Source of the DNA: Phoenix dactylifera
Lineage: Eukaryota; Streptophyta; Magnoliopsida; Arecales; Arecaceae
Reading direction: 5' to 3'
Assembly: GCF_009389715.1 (NCBI RefSeq)
Contig: NW_024067695.1
Span: forward strand, 62,001-126,000
Length of the DNA: 64,000 bases
The notes beneath the pieces were generated by a model. It saw only the letters and a program-made list of their open reading frames with translations. It was not told the origin of the DNA and searched no databases. Position numbers and translations under genes: made by a program. Below, piece after piece: positions 1-12,498 of the stretch (positions are counted from its first letter, which is position 1; each line of letters begins with the position of its first letter).

Positions 1-811
1 AAGTTAAGTTATAAAAGGTGGTTCTAAGTTTAAACAACAACAAGAGAAAAAATTCATTAAGAGCATTCAAGTCTATCAACCACTGAAGGAGAGTTAGAGC
101 CATTCAAAACGAAAGGAGGAGTTATTGCATCCCAAGCGATTTCAAAGCACTCCTCACATTAAAGGCTCATTGAAGTAGTCCTCAACTATCAGTGCATTCA
201 AGAGAGGATCCAGCAAAGGAGAAGCAAAGTCTTCCATCGGTAAAATTTGTTTGAAGGCTTCTTCCTTTATATTTTCTTTATATTGCTATATCTGCTTATT
301 TAGAAGCTTATAATCTTTAAACTTTATTTCTCTGTTATTTGTTACTTGATTCAATCAGGAGATTGAATTAAGGGGTAAAGGTTTGTTGGTGAGCCCGTAA
401 AACTAACGGAATTTTTTGTGAGCCCAAGAAAACAAACAGAGAGGTTTTAGTCAGTGAGCCAGGAAAAATCGATCAGGTTCATTGTGATCCTGCAAAAACA
501 ACAAGTTAGGTTGTGAGTTTGTAAAATAACTGTGTTGTAATCTTAAGATTATAGTGAACTCCCAAGAGAAGCTTGGAGAGTGGACGTAGGAGCAAGGGTT
601 GGCTCCGAACCACTATAAAAATCTTGTGTTTGTATTGTGATCTATCTTGCTTTACTTCTTTACTGCTTTCTTATAGATTACTCAATTCCATTTGCTTAAA
701 ATCAAGAAAGCTTTCATTAATTACATTAGATAAAATTTGAAGAATCCAGTTTTAATTAGAACCCAATTCACTTCCCCCCCCCCCCCTCCTTGGGTTGTCT
801 TCTGGGCAACA
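1..811 (+). mobile_element. Copia-type LTR remnant, cut by the window edge
   Basis: Fossil LTR-retrotransposon end. The stretch has the look of a Copia (possibly Sirevirus-like) LTR: a phrase about a gene-sized repeat of 'gtgagcc' units near 390-480, a U3/R-like part with 'gaaccactataaa' near 605, then the typical 'caattcac' plus a long C run (773-787) and 'gggcaaca' at the end. The left end is outside the window. I see no coding part. Family assignment rests on overall appearance, not on a domain. Confidence 0.5.
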
Positions 812-1090
812 GTTAATTTCAAGAACGAAATTATTTAAAGGGGCGAGAATGTGAGGGCCCGGTCCACTAACCAGCCCACACATAATTTGGGCCGCAAGCC
901 TAGCATGAGTAACGGCTCACACGGCCTGCAGATGGAAGAGGAAAAAGAGGACTCATATTCAGAGACTGAGGAGCCAATCCTACCATGATTAAGCCTTGAA
1001 TTTCATCTATAAAAGGGGCTCTTCCCTCTCCTCCAGGATTTGTCTTTGGAATCCCTCAATTAGAGAATGAATTTCAGTTTATTACCATGG
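812..1090 (+). mobile_element. Chromovirus (Tekay-like Ty3/gypsy) pol end, polypurine tract and LTR start, remnant
   Basis: Fossil. A short phrase 'ttcaagaacgaaatt' (818-832) is the usual last coding phrase of Tekay/Del pol, followed by a polypurine-like 'aaaggggcgagaa' and then an LTR-like start TGTGAGGGCCC at 850. A TATA-like 'ctataaaagg' lies at 1007-1016, as expected in an LTR promoter. The right end of the LTR cannot be placed. It abuts the Copia-type LTR on its left, so one element was probably inserted in the other. Confidence 0.5.
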
Positions 1091-2116
1091 AGGATCTCGA
1101 GGATTTTGCCGTCAATCAGGCCGAAAGAGCTCACCAGAGGTAAGTTTTTGTTGACATCCCCTTGTTGCCAGTGGACCAATCTAATAGCCGTTTGCCACAT
1201 TACCCTCCTTGTATCTAAACTATTCAAGATCAAAGGGTAAGAATTCATCCTATAATCGGCTACATACATGCCTCGGATTTGGATTGGCCCACTAGATCTG
1301 GTCCATCGAATAATTTTCTTACTTAGAATAACTCGAATCTTTCTTGTCATAAAAGCACCTCCTGCACTTCGATTTCGAACGATTGGATGCCTTCATGTAG
1401 GCTCTGAGGAGTGGTTTCCACCATACTTTTCGCTTTGAGAACTTATGGTTGTTAGTTTGATAGTCCAGACATGTTGTCCACGATGCTTGGCAAATTCATA
1501 CTACTGGGTCTCCCACATATAACGTTTCTCAGAAGTTGAGTGCCACTGGAGATTTTCATTTTTTTGTTGTGATTAAAAGGGTGGTTATGGACCACCCATC
1601 TTTTATTGATTGAGGCAAACAATAAAGAATACAAAAAGGATTAATAAGAAGTATGGTTGCCAAGTAGAATAAGACAACTTGTGAGAAAGGAACAAAAGAA
1701 GTTACAAAAGAGAGAATTCAGAGTGCCACCAGAGCTACTTTTGCAACTAGGAGTAGACAAGCGGCAATATTCTGAGAGCAAACTCAGCAAAGGGAGGCAG
1801 AGCAGGGAATTAGGGGGGTTGAATTGTAGATACTTAGGCGCCACCCTAGCAAGTGTCACAAATTGCTGAGAATGCAAGAAACTTTGTAGCTTCAAAAATC
1901 AAGACCTCAATGGCTGCAGAATGGGATGGGAATATTAGGTTCTATCACCAATTGACTGTTTTCAGAAGGAGGAGAAACAGAATGTTGTAGGTTATGAACT
2001 CGAAAAGGAGTGGAGGAGGAGGATTCTATTGTTGTTGCCTTTCTGCATTTTTTGAAACAAAGGTGGACTTCCTCTAGGGATCTAACACCACCAAGCTCTT
2101 GGCTCATGGACAGTAC
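1091..2116. other. Unassigned stretch, no supported gene
   Basis: Short open frames on both strands, none with a recognisable domain. The part 1650-2040 reads like decayed coding sequence on either strand, but I cannot name it. The CACTA element to the right is inserted into this sequence, which resumes at 7870. Confidence 0.3.
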
Positions 2117-2139
2117 TATCACTACAACAAAAGAGATGT

Positions 2140-2330
2140 TTGCCGACTCTAAATTGCCGACGCTAGATAAAAGCGTCGGCAATTTCTTTTCTTGCAACAG
2201 TAAATGCCGATGCTTTGAGGGAGCGTCGGTAAAAAATTTTTCGCGGACGCTTTGGATGGATTCACCGACGCTAAAGAGCGTCGGCATAAGGGAGAAATGC
2301 GACGACGCTTATAAGCGTCGTCGGACTTCA
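2140..2330. repeat. Left subterminal repeat array of the CACTA element
   Basis: Repeated direct and inverted copies of a core like 'gacgct...agcgtcgg', for example near 2159, 2170, 2225, 2270 and 2305. In En/Spm elements such arrays bind the accessory transposase. The same motif family recurs at the right end and in the smaller CACTA derivative at 49.6-50.6 kb. Confidence 0.75.
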
Positions 2331-2732
2331 TATCTCCCACCACAAACCCCGATCGACCCTCTCCCTCCGCAGCCTTAAATCCCTTATAGCTCACGCTGAC
2401 CGACTCCCCCCTCCCTCCGCCGATCTCAGCCATTCCCCTCCTTCGAGCGACCCCAAATCGCGTTCCTCCGCCGCATCTCCTTCCCCTCCTCCCCCTCTCC
2501 GTTGGCCTCCTCTCTGTGGATATCTCCCGCCTCCTCCGCCGCAGATAAGCCCAAATCCCCTTCCTCCTCCTCCTCAATGCCCCCTTCAAAGCCCTCTCCC
2601 TCTCCCCCGCCGCCGCCCCAGGCGCCCACTGCCTCTTCTCCCTCTTTCTTTCTCCCGATTCTTCACTCTGTAATAATTATTAAATTAAGAAAGGAATTAA
2701 ATTAAAAGAAGGAATGGAGAAGGGGGAAAGAA

Positions 2733-3155
2733 ATGGGGCTCCCGAACCGACTCCACGACGCCTCCAGCGACTCCATCCCGATCCTTCTCGTCGTGGCGGC
2801 CGCCGGGTGGGTCTCCTACCTCCGCTCCCTCCTCCTCTGCCTCCTCCACTCCCTCGGCCTCCAACGCCTCCACCCCTCCTCCGCCGCGGCCGACGATCCC
2901 CTCTTCTCCGCTGCCGGGTCCGGCCTCGCCGGACTCGTCGTCGTGGCCTCCTCCGGACGCCCCTTCGCCTACGAGGCCTTGCCGTCGGCGGCCGCGGAGG
3001 GGGAACGAGATGAGCCGGGCTGCGTGGTGTGCCTCTGCGAGCTCGCCGACGGCGACCGGCTTCGGCGGCTGGATTTGGTGAGGGAGTTATTTGATCTAAT
3101 GGCAGAAAGAGGTGTGGTTTCTTGGAGCTGCATGATTTCGGGCTATGCAGAGTAA
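2733..3155 (+). CDS. Chimeric ORF: RHA2-like RING-H2 N-terminus fused to a PPR fragment, inside the CACTA
   Basis: A 140-residue ATG-started frame. Residues 1-113 resemble the N-terminus of RHA2-type RING-H2 E3 ubiquitin ligases: MGLPNRLHDASSDSIPILL, a hydrophobic stretch (about 15-45), and then the first RING cysteine pair CVVC at 97-100. Near residue 114, just before the second zinc-ligand cluster, the sequence switches to PPR-like residues (LMAERGVVSWSCMISGYAE) and stops. The RING is therefore incomplete and ligase activity is not expected. The hydrophobic N-terminus could still be made as a short membrane peptide. The junction lies inside the transposon, so the fusion was most likely assembled by gene-fragment capture. 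Whether it is transcribed cannot be seen. Family recognition of the RING part is fairly sure; function is unknown. Confidence 0.65.
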   Translation: MGLPNRLHDASSDSIPILLVVAAAGWVSYLRSLLLCLLHSLGLQRLHPSSAAADDPLFSAAGSGLAGLVVVASSGRPFAYEALPSAAAEGERDEPGCVVCLCELADGDRLRRLDLVRELFDLMAERGVVSWSCMISGYAE

Positions 3156-3423
3156 CAGGTTCATGAAGGCACTGCACCGCTTTAAAGTGATGCAACTGGA
3201 GAAGAGTGCAAAGCCCATTGGGTTGGTGGATGAAGGGTGCAGGTACTTTGTGAATATGTCAAAAGTTTATGGGGTTCAGCCTGAGATGAAGCATTATGGT
3301 TGCATGGTTGATTTGTTGATTCGAGCAGGGTTGTTGGAAGAGGCAGAAGGGATCATCAGAAGCATGACAATGAAGCCAGATGTGATGGTATTAAACAATG
3401 CTGCTATAGTTTTTGTTAGCTGA
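3145..3423 (+). pseudogene. PPR protein fragment captured by the CACTA
   Basis: A 92-residue frame overlapping the end of the RING-PPR ORF in another frame. It matches the C-terminal PPR/E-motif part of a PLS-class PPR protein: VDEGCRYFVNMSKVYGVQPE, then KHYGCMVDLLIRAGLLEEAE and IIRSMTMKPDVMVLNNA. Compared with the usual family pattern the piece between 'KVMQLE' and 'GLVDEG' is shortened to about nine residues, so an internal deletion seems likely. The preceding frame's last residues (SWSCMISGYAE) belong to the same PPR source, so the capture is also frame-shifted. No mitochondrial targeting part is present. A non-functional fragment. Confidence 0.65.
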
Positions 3424-6400
3424 TGGTGCTTTAATATTAAAGTTTTACTACATTTAAATGCCCTAGTGGTTGCAATTAGATTTATTGTTTGGTGATTGAG
3501 TGATTCTATGCCAAATTAATGTCATTCGCTTGAACCTTGGCTGATGCTTTCAGCACAGTCTTTTAATAAATCAAACATGCCACTGATATGCAACCTGGCC
3601 TATCTGCTTGGAACTTGCTGGTTTGATCTGTTCATATGGATTACTAGAAGAACCAACCTTGCCAAACAATGTCCTGGTGGTTCCAATCAGACCTGATTTA
3701 ATCAGCTGGTCTGCCAGCTCCTAAACTATTGATGCTCAGAGAATGTCGTTACACATTCAGTGAGTAGACAGACACAATTTATGTTATGTCAGTGGTTCCA
3801 TGTTTAAATGATAATTTTACAAGGTTTGCTGCTAATGCTTGTGCCGAACTTTTGATTGCTTATTACCACCAATCAGATATTCTTAGAGTTCCACACTTCT
3901 AAACATCGGTGTGGCAATGACTATTCTCATAGGCTGCATTTCACACTCTCATAGCTCCAACGATGGATATTTTTCTCTGTGTTCACCATTTTCATTTAGT
4001 AAAATGATTTCCTACTCAAAAGAAAGCAGCAAAATTACAAGAACAAAATATCAAAAATATATCATTGTCATAGGCTATACTTTTTTTATTGATGGAAATC
4101 TTTTGCTTTCACCTTTTGCACTTTGTGGTGAAGGGCATATTCTAAGATAAAATACCTGGTTTAGCTGGCACTGATGGCACTTTCAAAGTACTTTTCCATC
4201 ATTTTGAAGGATAAGTCGGCCATCATTGAGACTTCCATTGGATCTAGGTGTCACATTATATGTAGCCTCCCCCATGAGCCTCAAGGCATTTTCAAAGAAC
4301 TTTGCCTCAAGGCATGAGGCAAGATGAGCTTCCAGCCTACCAAAAAAATGTCTTGACCATGTTATCGTTACAGAATTTAGGATTTATGGTATGGATACCA
4401 TAAGGAAGCCATGAATTTTGAAGGCTTAATTATATTCCAACAATTACCTTAAATAGGGATTAGTACTATGGATCTATTACCGATCACATTATTGCTCCCA
4501 AATTAAAATATGCTGATACATTTTGTTTATCCTTTTTCAGCAGAAGACATTAGAGAATTTCAAGAACATTATCCTATTATCTTCGCCACAGGTATCGTTT
4601 CTTTCTCCATTAATAATAATGGCTTCTTCTTTCTCAGATAGTTTTAGTTTGCAGTGAGAGATATGGGATGATTATGCTGTTAACGTACTCTTGAAGGCAT
4701 GCCATAATACGCAGAAATATTGATGCAGACCTGGAAATCTTGTTCTTCTTTCCTTCACCTTTCTAATTATATTTCCTTTCCCCACCGGGATTCTTCAGTT
4801 ACTTTTTGTAATCAAGGATAAACAAATTTGGATGAGACCTACATGATTTTTCTTTAATTCCTTATTTCCTTTTGAACTGTCTTATAATCTTTTAGTCCTC
4901 TGTTCCAAATAATCTAAATTGAATTACATATTAACAAATGCATATGATCAGGCAATGGGGCATTAGCTTCTGTAAAAAATTGTATGTCTTTTACTTTGAA
5001 GGCTGATCACACTCTCACATGTTCGTATTCTAATTAAAATTTCTGCTGTTATTTGATAGTTACTTCTTCTGTAGAGATGGCTATGTCAACAAAAAACAAT
5101 TGAATGCCTAGATATTGTGATGTTCTAGAACAACTCAAATAGATAAACTTGGAAACTTCTGCTAGAGAAAATGTTTTGATCCATATGAATTTAATGCAGT
5201 TCTTAAGTATATCTTTATTTTTACCCATACTTACTGAATTTAATGTTAGCTTGAAGAGTGGGATTTATGCCCAAGTTTCATTCCTCATCATCCACAAATA
5301 TTCCCAAGATCTCATCAGCACAGCAAGAGGCTAAGATGGCTGCAAGTATGATTCAGATGGTTGTGAAATGGGTCCAACTTTGGTACCATTCTGTTTAGTT
5401 CATGTGTAAATCCCTTACTGCATTCTATCCAATATAAATGTCCGGTATTTACACTTGACCTGGTACAAATAATTGAGATGCTTGTTTTTGGTAATTTGGA
5501 AATTGTTCCATGCTTGGACTGGTTAATTCTTATGCAGCCTCTGACAGTACACTTACAGGAAAGCACAAGGCACCGTAAGCCTGACTTTCCCACCTCTGAG
5601 GCTACTGAGCATCAGTATTTGGCTGCAGAATAAATTTTAAGGGGATAAGAAGAACTCATCCAGATATTGTTGAAATGATGCGACTTATTTAATAGGACAG
5701 AATTTTTTTGGCATTGGGTTAGAGGGATAAATACAAGAAATAAAGTATATTTAATGCTGCATAGGATGATGATTTGGATTTCTATTACAAGGTTGAATTT
5801 ATCCTCTCATTCTTTTTGTTGTGTTTAGAGAGTGGTTAAGAATAAAAAAAGTAACTGGAGGGATAACTTTCCCTTTTCTATGTTGTAAGAATAAATTCCC
5901 ATATGAGGAATTTAATGCAGTTCTTAAGTATGGGTTTGTGATTCATCCACTGTTTTTAATATTTTATGATTTATACATTAGTTACTCTTGCATTTTTAAC
6001 ATTTGGGGATTCTACAGTTATTAATACTTCTTCTAAATTCTCTTTTCTTTCAGAGAATTTGTTATGGCTTTGGCATGTGGTGCATGGGAGAGCATGTCAT
6101 GCATTACTGTTGTTTGCATCAAGTTTTTGTCGAAAAAAACTTCATTGATCTGGCTCAGTCCCATGGACAGAAATTAGTGTTTAAAAAGAAAATCCTTTCA
6201 GACGAACGTATTGCATACTTAACATTGCTTGGGTTGAGTTAAGAAAGTTTGAATGTGTTGTTGTGTTTCAGGTTTAAGACTTAGAGGAAGGATACTTGCC
6301 GATGAAACTGGGACAGAGTTAGTATTGAAAGAGAGACCTGGATTTTGACTTCAATCCATTTACAGAAAATAGAATTTTCTTCAGCCATCTTGCTTTCTCT

Positions 6401-6678
6401 TAGTGCTGGTTATTTTATCCTCCCTTCTTGATCTGGCCATAGCTGTGGACATGTTGTACTCCTAATGTTTATAGTCATCATCTGACCAAAGATATTTATA
6501 TACTACAAACAAGAGAAGTTCATGGTTCTGTTGGTTCTTCTGGTGGTCCTGATGTGGTGCTGACGGTCCTACTATAGTTCTCAAAAAGTAATTGATCCTT
6601 AGGTCTACCTAAACCATCTTTTTAGCTTTATAATTAGCATCTAATTTTGCAATTATCATCTGACACAGGACATTTGTA
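3424..6678. other. Intron-like captured DNA inside the CACTA, no supported ORF
   Basis: AT-rich DNA with scattered TTTCAG-like acceptors, resembling introns and small exons of a captured host gene. A 24-bp direct repeat (5187-5210 and 5908-5931, 'tttaatgcagttcttaagta' core) marks an internal duplication. A stretch near 6053-6240 has a frame with CMGEHVMHYCCLHQVFVEKN, which I do not recognise. Source gene not identified. Confidence 0.35.
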
Positions 6679-7380
6679 CTAATGCACTATAAAGTAATGT
6701 ATGAGAGAACTCTCATGTAGCAATGAGTTGTTGATGCTCTGCACATTGCTATTGATGCTTGCAGTGATTGCTGGATTTTTATTACCTGTATGATTCAACA
6801 ACTGTTTCTGGATCTCTTTATTACCGCTGCTTGCCTCGGCCTTGTTGTTGTTAAGCCTGCGGCCTCTGCGAGTGTGGAGGATGCCTTGCATGTTTGCGGT
6901 CTCATGTCCTATTAACATGGTAGCCCCTTTGTTCTCACCTGCTAAGGTTATGATTCTTGTTGTGCCCTCGCTTCCCCAGCTGCTGCAACTTCCCAAGATT
7001 CAGCTTTTGGACCAATTTGGGCTCCTGAGTTGTTGCTTCTTGTTGTGGCTCGGAGGTTTCTTGGGGTGGTGAGGGAGATCTTGACCTTGTTGGAGTTGGA
7101 GATGGCTCTGAAGATCTTCTAGAAGATGGTGATGGTTGCTGCAGCTATGTTTGTTCTGCTGGCTGCTTCTGAGATGATTTCTGTGACAGCGACGGTGAGG
7201 GCGATGGTGGTGGAGCTCGAATCCTCCTGATCGGTATTTCTGTTGGAGTGGCTGATGGGGATCGGGATGGTGATGGACGCCTTGATTGAGGTGGGGATGG
7301 GGGCTGAGGCTGGGTTGCGGTGGAGCATGAGCAGCTGGCCATAGCGTAGCCACTGGTGGACGTGGAGGTGGTGTGGGATT
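6679..7380 (-). other. Possible second captured gene fragment in the CACTA, opposite strand
   Basis: On the minus strand a proline/serine/glutamine-rich coding-like segment (about 7340 down to 7000) leads into a frame ending with NSNVQSINNSLLHESS (6679-6996). The base composition rises compared with the intron-like DNA on its right. The frames are not continuous, so if genic it is a broken fragment. I do not recognise the family with confidence. Confidence 0.3.
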
Positions 7381-7459
7381 CTTCAGGGACTCGTGGTAGT
7401 TTGATTTCTAGGCAAGAATTAATATTAAAAGCTTTTATTTTTTAAAAAAAATTAATATT

Positions 7460-7850
7460 CTAATGACGCTTTAAAGCGTCGTTAAAATTTCGACCAGAAA
7501 TCAATTAGCGACGCTTTAAAGCGTCGCTAAAATGTCGACCAATTAGCGACGCTTTAAAGCGTCGCTAAAATGTCGACCAGAAATCAATTAGCGACGCTTT
7601 AAAGCGTCGTTAGCTACCGACGCTTTAAAGCATCGTTACATTACAGCTAGCAACGCTTTAAAGCGTCGCTAAGTTTGCAATTGCCGACGCTAAAAGCGTC
7701 GGGAAAGCCTCGACGCTTTTCAATGCGTCGGAAAAAAATTTCTCCACTGTAGCATAGGCGACGCTTTGCCGACGCTTACGAAAGCGTCGGGATGGTTTTT
7801 AGCGACGCTTAAAAGCGTCGTTAAAGGCCAAAGAAAGCGTCGCTAATGAC
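7460..7850. repeat. Right subterminal repeat array of the CACTA element
   Basis: At least eight near-identical palindromic units of the type GCGACGCTTTAAAGCGTCGC separated by 'aaaatgtcgaccagaaatca' spacers, then degenerate forms (7680-7840). Each unit is self-complementary. The array is longer and more regular than the left one. Confidence 0.8.
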
Positions 7851-7869
7851 CATTATTCTTGTAGTGTAT

Positions 7870-9640
7870 CCATGTAGGGAAGTCAGTATGGATGAGATTG
7901 TAACTACCAAGGACCTCACCCAAAAAAACTAGCCGAAAGTTATTTTTTTGGATTTCTTAGTTTTATATAAGTACCCAAGATCTCCTCGGCGAATAACCGA
8001 TGTAAGATTAAACACACGACCGTACGAATCCTCATAAAGATTTAGATAGCATTGGAGTCACTGGGATTGGACAAAAGTTCATAGTCTATTGTAAAGCAGG
8101 ATGTGTATAAACTTGTATGTCATTTCTTCTCTATTTACTCACATGCCTAATGCTTGGGAGGCAACTCATGTGGTCCAGGTTTCCGAACCCTACTGAGCCG
8201 AAGCAATCTAACGTATAGATTATGTAATACTATTTATAAACTGATAGTAAGATCACTAGCTAACAAACTTAAGATGGTGTTGGCATCTCCAATTTTCATG
8301 CCCCACAGTGTTTGGAGCAGCCTTGTAATGTAGAAATATAATATTTATATTGATCGGACCGTCTAAAATCTTCATCTAAGAAGTTCGACTTGTTGGAAGG
8401 CAGTGTATAAAAGTAGCAAAAGATTGATTGGGTCATTCGGATGGACGATTGGTGATGGAAGCTCCATATGTGTGTGGAAAGATCTTTGGTTTTCAAGCTA
8501 GACTCTGGAATGGCTTGTCCAATGGATGCTGAGGATATTGATCTACACAAGAAACAACCAGTTGTTCCTACCTGATGGTGATTGGAAAGAAACTCTAATG
8601 AGAAACATGTTTCCAATATTCTGTTGACATATATGGATGGCCATAAATAGAGCGGTGTTTGGTACTTCTCTATTATTGAGTAAATTACTCTCTGACTAAC
8701 ATTTGCTAGGCCTAAAATACTTCCACTAAAAGGTGCCCAAAAGTTGTATCTTCAACTAGGATCCTCTGCGGTGTGCGAGCTATACCATAGGGCTGTGTAG
8801 CCATCGGTCACGATCATCAAAGATAGGTATCGTGTATGATACGATATATACTAGTGGGCCCGCTATGTTTGATAGTTGTGCAGCCTGCGATGGCCACCAT
8901 CAAGAAATGGATGGCATATTTCATATATGTAATTCAATCAGGAAGTTGGAAGATTTTTCTCAATTTGCTTAACTTAATTTTCTAAAAGAAAATTTAAAAA
9001 AGATGGAAGAATTGTAGTAGTGAAGCTTAACTAATCCCCTTTACTTTTATTGGTGATTAAAAAAAATAAGATATACAATTTATGGAAAGAATTAAGGAGA
9101 GCTTAGGGGCAGGAGCTAGCCGGAGGTGCAGGCCAATAGTACGCTCCTCTCCCTCTCTCTTTTCATCTTGCCCAAGAAAAAGATAAACAACGTGAAAATG
9201 ATTTTTCAATACGGCAAAAGGAGGCTTCAAGTACAAACTAACAAAACCTCTGTGTGTCCGCATGGTTATCGAGCGCATCCTTATCTCAATCCCACGGTCC
9301 CGATTCGGCGCACGATAAAATTATTTTATATATATATAACAGATGGATCGTATTACCTAATATAAATATATCCAAAAATTAGAAAGTAAAATATTCGAAA
9401 CGGGATGGGAATGAACTGCAAATCAAAGTATGGAAATTCGGCCGAATGCCGATCTCTTGGCAATCCAGTTAGCCGACCTATCATTTTTCCGATAAATGTG
9501 CCAAACGATACACGCACTGCAACGCGTCTCATACTTTTACCACGAGATCCTTCTGATATTTTATTATGGAGAGGTGCTGATCAATTGACATCCTCACTCG
9601 CTGGTATCCCTGAAAAAGAGGTGACGCTGACACTCCTTCC
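7870..9640. other. Intergenic stretch with a LINE scrap, otherwise nothing supported
   Basis: Apart from the LINE fragment at 8385-8640 I see no gene. Around 8790-8870 there is a 'gataggtatcgtgtatgatacg' type phrase similar to dispersed repeats elsewhere in the window. Confidence 0.3.
8385..8640 (+). mobile_element. LINE (L1-type) fragment, end of reverse transcriptase region
   Basis: The plus strand encodes SCWKAVYKSSKRLIGS followed by GWTIGDGSSICVWKDLW, the conserved segment after the reverse transcriptase and before the zf-RVT domain of plant L1 LINEs. The frame is soon lost; another frame shows W-K-E-T-L-like zf-RVT residues. No 5' part, no poly(A) tail. A decayed scrap. Confidence 0.6.
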
Positions 9641-9645
9641 CATGG

Positions 9646-9655
9646 CTATATAAAG
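9646..9655 (+). promoter_or_regulatory. TATA box of the UGT gene
   Basis: CTATATAAAG lies 143 bp before the ATG at 9798. A start about 30 bp downstream would give a leader of roughly 115 nt. Confidence 0.6.
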
Positions 9656-9797
9656 CTCGGTAACCAAGCCCTTCACATCCACCAAAAAAACAGCCAAGCC
9701 CTTGACATCCTAGCCCTTGACATCCTTCAACCGAAACAAGGGGGGAAAAAGGGCTTTTACGCAAGCGCGCAGGGAGAGAGAGGGAGCGGAAGGAAAT

Positions 9798-11329
9798 ATG
9801 GGTTCCATAGTTCCGGAGAGGCCTCATGCAGTGCTCATCCCCTACCCAGCCCAAGGCCACGTAACCCCTATGCTAAAGCTAGCCAAGCTCCTCCGTTCCC
9901 GTGGCTTCTACATCACCTTCGTCAACAACCACTTCAACCAAAACCGCCTCCTCAGGTCCGGAGCCATCTCCTCCCTCGACAGCCTCCCGGACTTCCGCTT
10001 CCAGTCCATCCCGGACGGCCTCCCTCCGACCGACACGGATGCCACCCAAGACATCCCCTCCCTTTGCGATTCCATCCCAAAAAATTGCATTCCCCCCTTC
10101 CGTGACCTCATCACAGAGCTCAATGACCCTTCCTCTCCCACACCTGCGGTGTCATGCATAGTTTCCGACGGGGCCATGAGCTTCACACTCGATGTTGCCA
10201 AGGAGCTCCGAATCCCCGAGGTCTTATTCTGGACCCCTAGTGCATGCGGCTACATGGGCTACCTCCACTACCAGCATCTCATTGAAAGAGGCATCTTTCC
10301 TCTCAAAGGTTACTAGATAACTTTCCTAGCTAGGTTAAATCAATAGATACAACCACAATATCGAGTCATCAATATTTACAGTTCTCCTCTCTTAATTGGT
10401 GCGCAGATGCCTGTGATCTCACTAACGGATATCTCGAGAGGCCCATCGATTGGATATCGGGGATGAAGAATGTCCGGCTAAGGGACTTGCCAATCTTTCT
10501 TCGTACCCTAGACTCCAAGGACATCATGTTCCATTTCTGTAATCATGCGGCCCAGAGATCATCCATGGCGTCGGCGATCATATTAAACACCTTCGACGAA
10601 CTCGAACGTCCTGTATTGGATGCGATGGCATCGATGCTCCCTCCTATCTATACCATAGGCCCTTTATCCTTGCTCTCTCGCCAAATCACCACGAGCCCAT
10701 TAACGTCGATAAGCTCGAACCTGTGGAAGGAGGACCCAACTTGCTTGGAGTGGCTCCAAGGGAGAGAGCCCGGGTCGGTCGTGTACGTGAACTACGGAAG
10801 CATTACGGTGATGACGAACGAGCAGCTGATCGAGTTCGCGTGGGGGCTGGCTAACAGCAAGCATGATTTCTTTTGGGTGATCAGGCCTGACCTTGTGAAA
10901 GGAGACTCAGCTGTTCTTCCACAAGAGTTCTTGAGCGAGACCAAGGAGAGGGGTCTGCTGGCGAGCTGGTGCCCGCAGGAGGCGGTGCTATCGCACCCCT
11001 CCATCGGAGTGTTCTTGACTCATAGCGGATGGAATTCGACGTTGGAGAGCATATGCGGTGGAGTGCCGACGATAAGTTGGCCATTCTTTGCGGAGCAGCA
11101 GACTAATTGTAGGTATGCCTGCACGGAGTGGGGCATCGGAATGGAGATTGACAGCAACGTAAAGAGAGAGGAGGTGGAGAGGTTGGTGAGGGAACTGATG
11201 GAAGGGGAGAAGGGAAAGGAGATGAGGAGGAGGGCGGTGGAGTGGAAGGAGAGTGCAATCAGAGCAACGCAGCCAGGTGGTTCCTCTTTTCAGAATTTCG
11301 ACAGGTTGGTCAAGGAGGCGCTGCTTTGA
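9798..11329 (+). CDS. UDP-glycosyltransferase, UGT85A-like (two exons)
   Basis: Transfers a sugar, most likely glucose from UDP-glucose, to a small acceptor in the cytosol. Exons 9798-10308 and 10407-11329, with a 98-bp GT-AG intron at the position usual for UGT85 genes, give 477 residues, the normal family length. Seen: PYPAQGHVTPM with the catalytic His near residue 21, the SDG loop of the N-terminal domain, and a full 44-residue PSPG donor box at about 358-401 (WCPQEAVLSHPSIG to AEQQ). It has HSGWN in place of the more common HCGWN and a last Gln, which favours UDP-glucose. After the intron DLTNGYLERPIDWISGMKN fits UGT85A enzymes such as those acting on cyanohydrins, iridoids or phenolics; the acceptor cannot be told. 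Start chosen: first ATG (MGSIVPERPHAVL), as in the family; the frame upstream has no other ATG. It appears intact. Confidence 0.92.

Positions 11330-12498
<1,169 letters not shown>

Larger units (their letters stand above)
2120..7866. mobile_element. Non-autonomous CACTA (En/Spm) DNA transposon carrying host gene fragments (Pack-CACTA)
   Basis: Both ends are seen. The left end begins CACTACAACAAAAGAG at 2120. The right end, read on the other strand, begins CACTACAAGAATAATGG and finishes at 7866. A 3-bp target duplication TAT flanks it (2117-2119 and 7867-7869), as expected for CACTA elements. Subterminal arrays of 'gcgtcggcaa' and 'gcgacgctttaaagcgtcgc' motifs lie inside both ends, the normal binding-site pattern for the family. 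No transposase (TNPD/TNPA) frame is seen in its 5.7 kb, so it must depend on a partner element. Its cargo includes an RHA2-like RING N-terminus, a PPR fragment and further intron-like gene DNA. This is strong structural evidence; the captured origin of the 3.4-7.4 kb part is inferred. Confidence 0.9.

Noticed and set aside
9717-9797. Upstream extension of the UGT frame
   Set aside because: No ATG in the extension, and family members start at MGS-like residues just before the HAVLIPYPAQGH motif.
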